This document shows, in pieces, positions 1 through 7,744 of a stretch of 64,000 bases of DNA. Position numbers and translations under genes: made by a program. Each line of letters starts with the position of its first letter. Position 1 is the stretch's first letter. Under the pieces are notes generated by a model. That model did no database searches. It saw nothing but the letters and a program-made list of their open reading frames with translations, and had not been told where the DNA came from. The DNA comes from an uncultured Clostridia bacterium (GTDB lineage Bacteria > Bacillota > Clostridia > Christensenellales > Borkfalkiaceae): the NCBI GenBank assembly GCA_947627575.1, contig CANQWN010000001.1, positions 1-64,000 of the forward strand. The letters run 5' to 3'.

Positions 1-190
1 GCGGCTTTTAAGTTAAAGCGGTAAGGTTTTAAACAGCGGCTTAACGCCCCGCCGCCATACGCGCTAACGCAATAGGGTTTGCACGAGGCACAAAGCGCCG
101 TAATTTAATAGGGGGGGCGCCACGGCGGTTGCGCAAACCGAACAACGCGGCGCGGGCTTCATCGCGTTTTAAAATTGTCCGTATAAAAAC
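1..190. other. Window edge, no gene recognised
   Basis: No coding region with a convincing start, family motif or ribosome binding site is visible here. A 68-residue frame on the plus strand from about 129 runs antisense into the following gene and looks like a shadow. A run of seven G lies at 111-117. Confidence 0.4.
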
Positions 191-218
191 GCGCCGAAAC
201 CTTTCAAGGTTTCGGCGC
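191..218 (-). terminator. Intrinsic terminator of the chain-length gene
   Basis: A near-perfect 12-13 bp GC-rich inverted repeat (GCGCCGAAACCTT and its complement) is followed on the minus strand by a short T run. It lies just past the stop codon of the minus-strand gene ending at 246. Confidence 0.8.
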
Positions 219-245
219 GCCGCTTTAATTTTTATATGTTACTGT

Positions 246-1568
246 CTAATCTTGTGCGGTATCGTCGCTTTCGCTATCCTTTTTCACGTCCCCGCTTTCG
301 CCGTTCTTGCGCGCGGACGAATAATTTCTCGATAAATCGATAACCGCCGCGCCCGCGCTTGACAGGATAAAGCCCGCAATCGCGCCGATAATTATCGAAA
401 CAAACACGTTTATGCCGCCTTTGGGCTTTATATTGTTGTTTGCAAAATTCACTTCGCCTTTTTCGTTGTAAGTTGCTATATTCACTTCGCGCGCAGTCTG
501 CGTACACGCTTCAAGGTTATCGCGTATATCGTCAAGCCTGCTGTCAAACGCTTCCTTTTCGGCTTTGCCTGCGCCTTCGGTGTAATTAAGTATGCTGTTC
601 TTCTGCGCCTCGTATTGGCTTATATTGTCCTCAAGCGTATCGTTCAGCGTTCTGTATTCCGAAATTTTATTGGTAAAGGAAGTAATCTGTTTTACGGCGT
701 CTTCCGGAGGAAGTTTCTGTATAACTTTTTCCATTTCCTCGTACTGCCCGTCAATCAGCAAATTGTTTTTCTCTATCTCGCGTTGCGCCAGGGATATATC
801 TATATTCAGGTTGTCCAACATCCTTTCCGCGTCGAAGAAGTAGTACTTTTCGTTTATCTCTTTATTGATATATTCCTTTTCCGTATCGTTGAATACGTTT
901 ATAAGCTCTCTCGTATAGTCGTCTATAGACTTTGTGGAATCAAGTTCTTTGGGCACATAGGTGCCGCCGTATAACTGCTTTATGTCGTTGTAAATGGAAA
1001 GGATATAATCTTTCTGCAACGTAAGCGCGCTTATTTTTTCGCTGTACGTCAGCTGGGTGTCGTATTCGTAAAGCCTTTCAAGATAGTTCATGCTTTCCGC
1101 TATGCTTTTGGCCTTTTCGAGGGGAGATTGAATAACGTCCTTCAAAAAACTTCTCGCAAGGTTGCGGTTTTTAAAGTATTTATTGTGTATTTCCACAGTA
1201 TAGGTATAGGAAAAAGTTCCGTCCTCAAGCGACTTTATGTTCCGCGAAAACTTTATATCGTCCTCGTCGATCATCTTTTCTATATCCACGCCGGCGTATT
1301 CGTTCGTGCGCATAGCTTCAGGCACATAACTTTCGTTTTTTACGTCAAGCAGATTTTCTATCTTTATTATGTCCTCAAGCCAAAGTTCCGTTTTGTCGGG
1401 ATACACGCCCCCCCCCGGCAACCTCAAATCGAATTCCGCAGAATAGGTCTCTTTTTTCGGGTTATACACAAATTGGATAATGCAGACAAAAACAACCGCA
1501 AAAACAATTGCGGCGCCAAGTATCCACCATATTCTCTTTTTTATAACGTTAAAAATATTGTTCAACAA
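246..1568 (-). CDS. Wzz/chain-length determinant-like membrane protein
   Basis: A 440-residue protein built like polysaccharide copolymerase/chain-length proteins. It has a short cytoplasmic N-terminus, a membrane helix at about 14-35, a long charged extracytoplasmic region with coiled-coil character (about 130-370), a second helix at about 387-412, and a charged cytoplasmic tail. No Walker motifs or tyrosine-kinase domain follow. The start is a TTG at 1568, preceded by a good AAAGGTGAG ribosome binding site; a stop codon lies just upstream in frame. A run of nine G on the coding strand (1408-1416) encodes part of Gly52-Gly54 and is a candidate slippage site. The gene stands alone between its own promoter and terminator. 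The likely role is control of surface polysaccharide length; no glycosyltransferase genes are in view to confirm it. Confidence 0.6.
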   Translation of the reverse strand: MLNNIFNVIKKRIWWILGAAIVFAVVFVCIIQFVYNPKKETYSAEFDLRLPGGGVYPDKTELWLEDIIKIENLLDVKNESYVPEAMRTNEYAGVDIEKMIDEDDIKFSRNIKSLEDGTFSYTYTVEIHNKYFKNRNLARSFLKDVIQSPLEKAKSIAESMNYLERLYEYDTQLTYSEKISALTLQKDYILSIYNDIKQLYGGTYVPKELDSTKSIDDYTRELINVFNDTEKEYINKEINEKYYFFDAERMLDNLNIDISLAQREIEKNNLLIDGQYEEMEKVIQKLPPEDAVKQITSFTNKISEYRTLNDTLEDNISQYEAQKNSILNYTEGAGKAEKEAFDSRLDDIRDNLEACTQTAREVNIATYNEKGEVNFANNNIKPKGGINVFVSIIIGAIAGFILSSAGAAVIDLSRNYSSARKNGESGDVKKDSESDDTAQD

Positions 1569-1674
1569 AACGCCGTCTCACCTTTGCCTGTAATTTTTAT
1601 TGCGCGGTTTATCTGCCTGCCCCGTCGTTAAAAGTAACGCAATAAAGCCACGATAACTCCGATTATGTGATATA

Positions 1675-1703
1675 ATTATATGAAATATCAGCCCGTTTGT
1701 CAA
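1675..1703 (-). promoter_or_regulatory. Sigma-A promoter of the chain-length gene
   Basis: On the minus strand TTGACA (1698-1703) and TATAAT (1675-1680) are both perfect consensus hexamers separated by 17 bp. Transcription would start near 1668, giving a leader of about 100 nt. Confidence 0.85.
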
Positions 1704-1866
1704 GTATAATGTTATGCGGCGCGTATGAATTAGCAATTACCATAAACCGTATATGTCAATTTCTATTGCGCGTAAGCAGGGGGCAGAACGCAAATCGTAT
1801 TCCGTCAAGCCGTATATTATAAAATAAGTTTATATAAAAAGTGCGTTTTTTATTAATGCCGCAAAA
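1704..1866. other. Intergenic, no gene seen
   Basis: Together with the promoter and terminator this is a roughly 350-bp gap between the chain-length gene and argH. I see no open frame with a ribosome binding site and no clear RNA fold apart from the argH terminator. Confidence 0.5.
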
Positions 1867-1895
1867 AAAGACCTGTGCGCGGGGCGCAGGTCTTT
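1867..1895 (-). terminator. argH intrinsic terminator
   Basis: An inverted repeat AAAGACCTG/CAGGTCTTT with a small GC-rich inner loop lies 25 nt past the argH stop. It is flanked by an A run on the plus strand, which is a T run for the minus-strand transcript. Confidence 0.8.
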
Positions 1896-1919
1896 TCCGT
1901 TCCGCAAAGTATGCGGCAA

Positions 1920-3293
1920 TCAATATTTTTTCAATCTCTTTTTCAGGGAACGTATATTAGCTTTCACGCAGGAAGCCGCCGCCCCGCCGTAAGATGTGCG
2001 CGCGTCCGCGCAGGCTTTGCCTTTCACCGCTTCGGTTATGTCGTCGCCGAACAGGGGCGAAAACTTTTTGTAATCTTCCGCCGTCATGCTTTGCAGGGTT
2101 TTGCCCTCCGAAATGCAGTATCTCACTATTTTCCCGGTGGTGGAGTGGGCGTCGCGGAAGGGCATACCTTTCTTTGCAAGGTAATCCGCCACGTCGGTTG
2201 CGCAACAGAATTCGCCTTCGGCGGCTTTCTTCATTTTTGCCCCCCTGAACGAAATTTCGGGCAACATTTCCGCCATTATCGAAAGGCAGGAATTCACTTG
2301 CAACTGCGCGTCGAACAATCCTTCCTTGTCCTCCTGCAAGTCCTTGTTGTATGCCAGCGGCAACGCCTTTATCGTGGTTAATATGGCAACGAGGTGCCCG
2401 TATACCCTGCCCGTTTTGCCGCGTATAAGTTCGGGTATGTCGGGGTTTTTCTTTTGCGGCATAATGGAAGAGCCGGTAGAGTACCTGTCCGAAATTTCAA
2501 AAAATCCGAATTCTTCGGTGGTGTAAAGTATTATGTCCTCGCACAGCCGCGAAAGATGCGCCATAGCAAGGGAACAGTCGAAAAGATATTCCGCAACGAA
2601 ATCCCTGTCCGAAACCCCGTCCAAGGAATTTTCGCAAGGCGCTTTAAAGCCCAAACGTTCCGCCGTAACCCGCCTGTCTATGGGGTAGGAAGTTCCCGCC
2701 AGCGCGCCGCTTCCGAGGGGCAGTATCGCGCACCTTTCCGCGCTCTGCGCCGACCTTTCCAAATCCCTTAAAAACATTTCGGAATACGCGTTGAAGAAGT
2801 GCCCTGCGCACATGGGTTGCGCCTTTCTCAAATGGGTATATCCGGGCATTATGTATTTAAGCCCGCGTTCCGCCATATCAAGCAGGGAGGATATAAGCCG
2901 TTTCAGGTTGGCTTGCAATTCGGCGTGCGCGCCCGAAACGTAGATGCGGAAATCGGTAGCCACCTGATCGTTTCTGCTTCTCGCCGTGTGCAGTTTTTTG
3001 CCCACGTCGCCTATGCGCGTAACCAATTGGTTTTCCACAAAGGAATGGATGTCCTCCGCGCCTTCGATTTTAAGTTTCCCGCTTTCTATATCGGCGTATA
3101 TGCTTTCCAGCCCGTCTTTTATTTTTTCGGCTTCTTCGGCGGCAATAATTCCGCACCCGCCCAGCATTTCCGCGTGCGCAAGCGAGCCTATGATGTCCGC
3201 CCGCCACAGCCTGTAATCGAAAGGCAACGAATCGTTGAATTGTTCAAGACTTTTAGCGGCAGGTTCGTCAAACCGTCCTTCCCACAGTTTCAT
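1920..3293 (-). CDS. argH: Argininosuccinate lyase
   Basis: Splits argininosuccinate into arginine and fumarate, the last step of arginine synthesis, as a cytosolic homotetramer of the fumarase/aspartase superfamily. The 457-residue length is normal. The N-terminus starts MKLWEGRF, typical of ArgH. The signature GSSIMPQKKNPD loop, which holds the catalytic serine, is present near residue 275, and HTARSRNDQ is present near residue 105. The start ATG is preceded by AAGGAAG. No argG or other arginine genes are nearby, so the gene is probably transcribed alone from the short region shared with ruvC, and it ends at its own terminator. Confidence 0.97.
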   Translation of the reverse strand: MKLWEGRFDEPAAKSLEQFNDSLPFDYRLWRADIIGSLAHAEMLGGCGIIAAEEAEKIKDGLESIYADIESGKLKIEGAEDIHSFVENQLVTRIGDVGKKLHTARSRNDQVATDFRIYVSGAHAELQANLKRLISSLLDMAERGLKYIMPGYTHLRKAQPMCAGHFFNAYSEMFLRDLERSAQSAERCAILPLGSGALAGTSYPIDRRVTAERLGFKAPCENSLDGVSDRDFVAEYLFDCSLAMAHLSRLCEDIILYTTEEFGFFEISDRYSTGSSIMPQKKNPDIPELIRGKTGRVYGHLVAILTTIKALPLAYNKDLQEDKEGLFDAQLQVNSCLSIMAEMLPEISFRGAKMKKAAEGEFCCATDVADYLAKKGMPFRDAHSTTGKIVRYCISEGKTLQSMTAEDYKKFSPLFGDDITEAVKGKACADARTSYGGAAASCVKANIRSLKKRLKKY

Positions 3294-3309
3294 ATTTACT
3301 TCCTTTTAG

Positions 3310-3338
3310 TTGACTTATCCGTAAATTTATTTTACAAT
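3310..3338 (+). promoter_or_regulatory. Sigma-A promoter of the ruvCAB-queA operon
   Basis: TTGACT (3310-3315), a 17-bp spacer and TACAAT (3333-3338). An imperfect hairpin (TACGGTA 3341-3347 with TACCGTA 3369-3375, inner GCGG/CCGC) begins at the predicted start site. I found no Bacillus-type LexA box here. Confidence 0.7.
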
Positions 3339-3428
3339 AATACGGTAATATCAGCGGTTTTGTCCCGCTACCGTAAATTATACTTTAATTTGCGCGTTAA
3401 ATCAAGTTTTTTGCACCGGTATTTGCGT

Positions 3429-3926
3429 ATGATAATTCTCGGTTTGGACCCGGGGCTCGCCACAATGGGTTACGGCGTGATAGAAAAACTTAAAAACGAC
3501 AGCACGGTCGCCGTGGATTACGGCGTGGTGCAAACGCCCAAGGACGAAAGTTTGCCCGTGCGCCTTGCAATGCTTGAAGAGGGGATAAACAAAATTCTCT
3601 GCAAATTCAAGCCAGAAGAGATTGCCGTGGAAGAACTGTTCTTTTCCAAAAACATTACAACGGGCATACCCGTCGCCCACGCAAGGGGGGTTATGCTTTT
3701 AACCTGCATAAAATATTGCGGCAAACTTTACGAATACACCCCCAACCAGATAAAGCAATCGCTTACCGGTTACGGCAAAGCGGACAAAGTGCAGATGATG
3801 CACGTAGTAACGTCCATTCTCAATCTCAAAAAAATTCCCCGTCCGGACGACGCCGCCGACGCGCTTGCCGTGGCTTTGTGCCACGCGCATACTTCCCGTT
3901 TCGGCAAAATGTTCGGCATAAGGTAG
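3429..3926 (+). CDS. ruvC: Holliday junction endonuclease RuvC
   Basis: Resolves Holliday junctions by paired nicks, working with the RuvAB motor. The 165-residue length is standard. The RNase-H-fold acidic residues are visible: Asp7 in the ILGLDPG start, the glutamate pair in VEELFF near 70, and the Asp pair in RPDDAADALAVALCHAH near 140. A longer open frame reaches back to 2799, but family length and the MIILGLDPG N-terminus fix the start at 3429. The ribosome binding site is weak. It leads the ruvC-ruvA-ruvB-queA operon, with ruvA starting 6 nt downstream. Confidence 0.96.
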   Translation: MIILGLDPGLATMGYGVIEKLKNDSTVAVDYGVVQTPKDESLPVRLAMLEEGINKILCKFKPEEIAVEELFFSKNITTGIPVAHARGVMLLTCIKYCGKLYEYTPNQIKQSLTGYGKADKVQMMHVVTSILNLKKIPRPDDAADALAVALCHAHTSRFGKMFGIR

Positions 3927-3932
3927 GTTGTT

Positions 3933-4523
3933 ATGATAGGTTATATCAAGGGTAAAATTTTATCCGTAAACGAAGACGTCGCGCTTATTCTCACTTCCGG
4001 CGGCGTGGGGTACGAGGCTATCTGTTCGGGTTCCGCGCTGTCCGCGCTTTCGGGCAAAACCGAGGGCGAACTATACACGTATTTACAGGTGCGCGAGGAC
4101 GGAATGACGCTGTTCGGCTTTTCTTCCGCGGACGAAAAAAATATGTTTTTACAGCTTATTTCCGTATCGGGCGTGGGACCGCGCATGGGCGTTGCGGTGC
4201 TTTCCGCAATGAACGTAGGCGACATAGCCGCGGCGATAGCCACATCCGACGTAAAACGCCTGTCCTCCGTAAAGGGTTTGGGCAAAAAAACCGCGGAACG
4301 CATAATCCTCGAACTGCGCGAAAAAGTTTCCGCCATTGATAATGGTTCCGCACAGGGCGGCGCGCCCGCGCCCGAGGTTACGGCAGGCGATGAGGACGCC
4401 GTAGTTGCGCTTATGACATTGGGCTTTACCCGCGCGGAAAGCGTAAAGGCAATCGCCTCCGCAAAAAGCAAGGGCGCAAAGTCCGTCGAGGACATCATTA
4501 TGTTGGCTTTGAAGGGGATGTAA
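3933..4523 (+). CDS. ruvA: Holliday junction DNA helicase subunit RuvA
   Basis: Binds the four-way junction and docks the RuvB motor. The 196-residue protein has the N-terminal OB domain starting MIGYIKGKIL, the two helix-hairpin-helix motifs in the middle (VSGVGPRMG and VKGLGKKTAERIILELREK), an Ala/Gly/Glu-rich flexible linker near 140-150, and the C-terminal RuvB-binding helices (LMTLGFTRAESVKAI). It is tightly spaced between ruvC and ruvB (3 nt to ruvB), consistent with co-transcription. Confidence 0.97.
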   Translation: MIGYIKGKILSVNEDVALILTSGGVGYEAICSGSALSALSGKTEGELYTYLQVREDGMTLFGFSSADEKNMFLQLISVSGVGPRMGVAVLSAMNVGDIAAAIATSDVKRLSSVKGLGKKTAERIILELREKVSAIDNGSAQGGAPAPEVTAGDEDAVVALMTLGFTRAESVKAIASAKSKGAKSVEDIIMLALKGM

Positions 4524-4526
4524 TAT

Positions 4527-5603
4527 ATGGGATTTTTCGACGACGAAGAGGAGTACGGCGAGGAAGACAGGCTTGTACAAAGCACAAAGGGGGAATACGA
4601 CGTAGAGGAAAACGCGCTCCGCCCCAAAACTTTGGAAGCGTACGTCGGGCAGACTAAGGTCAAGCAAAATCTTCAGGTCTATATGAACGCCGCAAAAAAG
4701 CGCGGCGAAGTTCTCGAACACGTCCTGTTGCACGGCGCGCCCGGTTTGGGCAAAACCACGCTTGCGCACATAATCGCTTCCGAAATGGGCGGTCAGCTTA
4801 AACTTACCAGCGCGCCCGCGATAGAGAGAAGCGGAGACCTTGCCGCCATTTTGACAAATCTGAACGACGGCGACGTGCTGTTCATAGACGAAATACACCG
4901 TCTCAACCACAGCGTTGAAGAAATTTTGTATTCCGCTATGGAAGATTATGCGCTGGATATAATTGTGGGCAAGGGACCCAACGCCCGCAATATCCGTTTC
5001 TCGCTTAAAAAATTCACTTTGATAGGCGCCACCACCCGCGCGGGTATGATATCCAATCCCTTGCGCGACAGGTTCGGCATAATCTGCCGCCTCGAAATGT
5101 ACACGCCCGCCGAACTTAAAGAGATTGTAACCCGAAGCGCAAAAGCGCTTAACATATCCGTGGACGACGACGCGGCTTCCGAAATAGCCCGCCGTTCCCG
5201 CGGCACGCCCCGCATAGCAAACAGGCTGTTAAAGCGCGTGCGCGACTTTTCAACTATGAACGGCAACGGTTCCGTCACCAAAAAGGACGCCGAATTTGCC
5301 CTTTCCCGTATGGAAATAGACGCCCTCGGGCTGGACGAGGTGGACAGAAGCCTGCTCCGTGCGATGATAGAAAAATTCGACGGTAAGCCCGTCGGGCTGG
5401 AAACGCTTGCGGCGACGATAAACGAGGACGCGGGCACGATAGAGGACGTATACGAACCGTACCTGTTACAGCTCGGGTTCATAGCCCGCACGCCCCGCGG
5501 CAGGATAATTCTGCGCGGCGGTTACGAACATTTGGGCTACAAGATGACGGATAAACAGCGAGAACAGATAAGTATGTTCGATACGGACAACGGCGAAAAC
5601 TGA
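4527..5603 (+). CDS. ruvB: Holliday junction DNA helicase RuvB
   Basis: The hexameric AAA+ motor that drives branch migration with RuvA. At 358 residues it is slightly longer than usual because of an acidic N-terminal stretch (about 1-20). Walker [10 protein letters not shown] lies near 70, Walker [10 protein letters not shown] near 118, sensor 1 in GATTRAGM, and the C-terminal winged-helix DNA-binding domain is complete ([22 protein letters not shown]). queA begins two bases after the stop codon. Confidence 0.98.
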   Translation: MGFFDDEEEYGEEDRLVQSTKGEYDVEENALRPKTLEAYVGQTKVKQNLQVYMNAAKKRGEVLEHVLLHGAPGLGKTTLAHIIASEMGGQLKLTSAPAIERSGDLAAILTNLNDGDVLFIDEIHRLNHSVEEILYSAMEDYALDIIVGKGPNARNIRFSLKKFTLIGATTRAGMISNPLRDRFGIICRLEMYTPAELKEIVTRSAKALNISVDDDAASEIARRSRGTPRIANRLLKRVRDFSTMNGNGSVTKKDAEFALSRMEIDALGLDEVDRSLLRAMIEKFDGKPVGLETLAATINEDAGTIEDVYEPYLLQLGFIARTPRGRIILRGGYEHLGYKMTDKQREQISMFDTDNGEN

Positions 5604-5604
5604 A

Positions 5605-6630
5605 ATGCAATACAAAAAAAGCGATTTTTTTTACGATCTCCCACCCGAACTAATTGCCCAAACGCCTGCAACCCCGCGCGATTCTTCAAGGTTGCTCGTC
5701 TATGACAGAAGCGACAAAAGCGTCCGCCACGAAATTTTCAGGGACGTAACAAAGTATCTCAAAAAGGGCGACGTGCTTGTCGTAAACAACACAAAGGTAA
5801 TACCCGCGCGCCTCTACGCGCATACAGCCAACGGCGGCGCGGTGGAAGTGTTGCTTTTAAAGCGCCTCGATAAGGACAGATGGGAAACTTTGGTAAAACC
5901 CGGCAGAAAATGCACGGTGGGCAAAACGCTTACCGTTTCGGACGAGCTGTCGCTCACCGTCGCAGGCATAACCGAAAGCGGCGAGAGGATAGTGGAATTT
6001 TCTTACGACGGGGTATTTGAAGAAATACTCGACAGAGTAGGCAATATGCCTTTGCCCCCGTATATAAAAAGCAAATTGCAGGATAAAAACCGCTACCAAA
6101 CGGTCTATGCCAAAACGCAGGGTTCTGCGGCGGCGCCCACAGCAGGGTTGCATTTCACGCCGGAATTGCTTTCCGCCATCCGCGCGGAGGGCGTTGAAAT
6201 AGCCGAAGTTTTACTGCACGTCGGTTTGGGTACTTTCCGCCCCGTCAAGGAGGAAATTATCACCGATCACAAAATGCATTCCGAATATTTTGAAATTTCC
6301 CAATCCGCGGCGGATACCATCAACCGCGCGAAGAGGGAGGGCAGGCGGATTATCGCCGTCGGCACAACTTCCGTGCGCACCCTCGAAAGCGCGGCGGCGG
6401 AGGACGGCACCGTAACCGCTTGCAGCGGCAATACCTGCATTTTTATCTACCCGCCGTATAAATTCAAGTGCGTGGACGCGTTGATAACAAATTTTCACCT
6501 CCCCGAAAGCACGCTGATTATGCTTGTCGCCGCAATGACGGGCAGGGAAGAAATACTTTCCGTTTACAAAACTGCGGTTAGGGAAAGGTATAGGTTTTTC
6601 TCCTTCGGCGACGCGTGCCTCATTTTATAA
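5605..6630 (+). CDS. queA: S-adenosylmethionine:tRNA ribosyltransferase-isomerase QueA
   Basis: Moves the ribosyl part of SAM onto preQ1-modified tRNA to give epoxyqueuosine. The 341-residue length is normal. Family motifs include the N-terminal FFYDLPPELIAQ, TKVIPARL, PTAGLHFTPELL near 180, and LITNFHLPESTL near the C-terminus. There is no obvious Shine-Dalgarno, so translation probably couples to ruvB, whose stop is one base upstream. In many Clostridia tgt follows directly; here about 1.1 kb with repeats and a toxin-antitoxin pair lies between. Confidence 0.97.
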   Translation: MQYKKSDFFYDLPPELIAQTPATPRDSSRLLVYDRSDKSVRHEIFRDVTKYLKKGDVLVVNNTKVIPARLYAHTANGGAVEVLLLKRLDKDRWETLVKPGRKCTVGKTLTVSDELSLTVAGITESGERIVEFSYDGVFEEILDRVGNMPLPPYIKSKLQDKNRYQTVYAKTQGSAAAPTAGLHFTPELLSAIRAEGVEIAEVLLHVGLGTFRPVKEEIITDHKMHSEYFEISQSAADTINRAKREGRRIIAVGTTSVRTLESAAAEDGTVTACSGNTCIFIYPPYKFKCVDALITNFHLPESTLIMLVAAMTGREEILSVYKTAVRERYRFFSFGDACLIL

Positions 6631-6653
6631 ACTTCGCAATACGGCGGCGGGCT

Positions 6654-6748
6654 TGCGTTTTGCCTTGGTCGTGTACTTCATAGTACACTTCCTTCGGTCA
6701 AATCCGCGCCCTACTTGTCTTGCTCGTTTCTAAAAAGAGGCGTCCCGC
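6654..6748 (+). repeat. 95-bp direct repeat, copy 1
   Basis: Identical base for base to 7560-7654. It carries a short hairpin (GTGTAC 6671-6676 with GTACAC 6683-6688), followed by TTCCTTCGG and a C/T-rich stretch. Weaker similarity to the third copy extends about 20 bp upstream, to about 6634. It lies just after queA and before the toxin-antitoxin promoter. Confidence 0.9.
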
Positions 6749-6788
6749 CTTTATTATTAAATATTCAACATAATATGTGTATAAAATG

Positions 6789-6821
6789 TTGACATTTTTC
6801 ATATGATATGTTAGAATTCTA
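6789..6821 (+). promoter_or_regulatory. Toxin-antitoxin promoter with palindromic operator
   Basis: TTGACA (6789-6794), a 17-bp spacer and TAGAAT (6812-6817). A 10-bp perfect palindrome TAGAATTCTA (6812-6821) covers the -10 box, and CATATGATATG lies in the spacer. RelB-type antitoxins normally repress their own operon, so the palindrome is a plausible operator; this is inferred. Confidence 0.75.
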
Positions 6822-6847
6822 TCAGAAGATATAAGGAGGAAATAAAT

Positions 6848-7114
6848 ATGGCTAAAGTATCTACAAATATCACTATCGATGCGGAAGTTAAAAAGCAAGC
6901 GCAGGAATTGTTTGCCGATTTGGGTATGGATTTATCTACTGCAATAAATATTTATCTCAAAAAGGCGTTGGCTGAACAAGGCATTCCCTTTGAAGTCTCG
7001 CGTGAAGTTCCCAATAAAGTTACGGCAAAAGCCATAGCCGATTCGGAAAATGACGATGACGTATACGGACCTTTTGACAGCGTAGAGGCTCTCATGGAGG
7101 CATTGAATGCTTAA
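6848..7114 (+). CDS. RelB/DinJ-family antitoxin
   Basis: An 88-residue protein with the RelB/DinJ N-terminal ribbon-helix-helix (TNITIDAEVKKQAQELFADL, then STAINIYLKKAL), expected to bind DNA as a dimer and repress the operon. The acidic C-terminal half (SENDDDVYGPFDSVEALMEA) would wrap the toxin. A strong AAGGAGG site precedes the ATG. It overlaps the toxin gene by 8 nt, the usual arrangement for stoichiometric coupling. Base composition is visibly more AT-rich than the neighbouring housekeeping genes, suggesting acquisition. Confidence 0.92.
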   Translation: MAKVSTNITIDAEVKKQAQELFADLGMDLSTAINIYLKKALAEQGIPFEVSREVPNKVTAKAIADSENDDDVYGPFDSVEALMEALNA

Positions 7115-7385
7115 AATCGAATATCAGGGGCAATTTAAAAAAGATTTCAAAATTGCCGTAAAAAGGGGGTGCGATATTGCCGAATTGCAAAAGGTAATAT
7201 CGCTTCTTGCAAATGAACAACCTTTACCTGAAAAATACCGCGACCACGCTTTAACAAATTCAAAAGAATATAAGGATGTGCGCGAATGTCATATTCAGCC
7301 CGATTGGCTTTTAATATATAAAATTTACAAGGATTTTCTTATTTTAAAGTTAATAAGGACGGGTACTCATTCGGATTTGTTTTAA
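7107..7385 (+). CDS. YafQ-type (RelE superfamily) mRNA interferase toxin
   Basis: A 92-residue basic protein of the YafQ/RelE fold, predicted to cut mRNA on the ribosome and be neutralised by the preceding antitoxin. Residues that line up by eye with the E. coli YafQ active site are present: His47, His62 and Asp66-Trp67 in CHIQPDWLLIY, and His88 in the C-terminal RTGTHSDLF. Toxin and antitoxin sit between two identical 95-bp repeats. No frameshift or truncation is seen, so the pair should be active. Confidence 0.92.
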   Translation: MLKIEYQGQFKKDFKIAVKRGCDIAELQKVISLLANEQPLPEKYRDHALTNSKEYKDVRECHIQPDWLLIYKIYKDFLILKLIRTGTHSDLF

Positions 7386-7425
7386 TCTGTTAAATTAAGC
7401 GACGCTATGCTCGTCTTATAGCCGT

Positions 7426-7530
7426 CGAAATACGGCGTCGCACTGCGGCAATCCTCAGTCATTTACGTGTTAGTAAATTCCTTCGGGTTTTCCTCGCGCT
7501 TCTTGTCTTTCTCGGCTCTAAGTCAAGCAC
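7426..7530 (+). repeat. Diverged third copy of the direct repeat
   Basis: Aligns along its length with the upstream part and body of the 95-bp repeats: shared AATACGGCG, CCT.AGTC, TTCCTTCGG, CGCGC, CTTGTCTT and CTCG blocks. Its hairpin is ATTTAC (7461-7466) with GTAAAT (7473-7478). Two base pairs differ from the other copies and both partners changed, so pairing is kept. It ends at a run of nine C (7530-7538). Confidence 0.7.
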
Positions 7531-7559
7531 CCCCCCCCGCATTATATCGGCGTTGCGCC

Positions 7560-7654
7560 TGCGTTTTGCCTTGGTCGTGTACTTCATAGTACACTTCCTT
7601 CGGTCAAATCCGCGCCCTACTTGTCTTGCTCGTTTCTAAAAAGAGGCGTCCCGC
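7560..7654 (+). repeat. 95-bp direct repeat, copy 2
   Basis: Identical to 6654-6748, 906 bp away, on the other side of the toxin-antitoxin pair. The 20-odd bases just upstream (ATTATATCGGCGTTGCGCCT, 7541-7560) recur with two changes just downstream (7655-7674), so a truncated further unit begins right after this copy. Confidence 0.9.
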
Positions 7655-7744
7655 ATTGTATCGGCGTCGCGCCTCGTTTTATAAGCGGCGGGCGGCGCAA
7701 AATCTGCGTTTCGTCGGCGCATATATACGTTTCAATTTGTCATT

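Noticed and set aside
1569-1919. Small RNA in the chain-length/argH gap
   Set aside because: Apart from one promoter and one terminator belonging to neighbouring genes, no independent promoter-hairpin-T-tract unit could be seen.
2799-3428. N-terminal extension of the ruvC frame overlapping argH
   Set aside because: It is antisense to argH, and RuvC proteins start at the MIILGLDPG segment.
3294-3428. LexA/SOS box for the ruv operon
   Set aside because: No sequence resembling the Firmicutes CGAAC-N4-GTTCG type box was found; only a hairpin at the start site is visible.
6631-7744. Insertion sequence carrying the toxin-antitoxin genes
   Set aside because: The 95-bp flanks are direct, not inverted, repeats and no transposase is encoded; a repeat-mediated event fits better.
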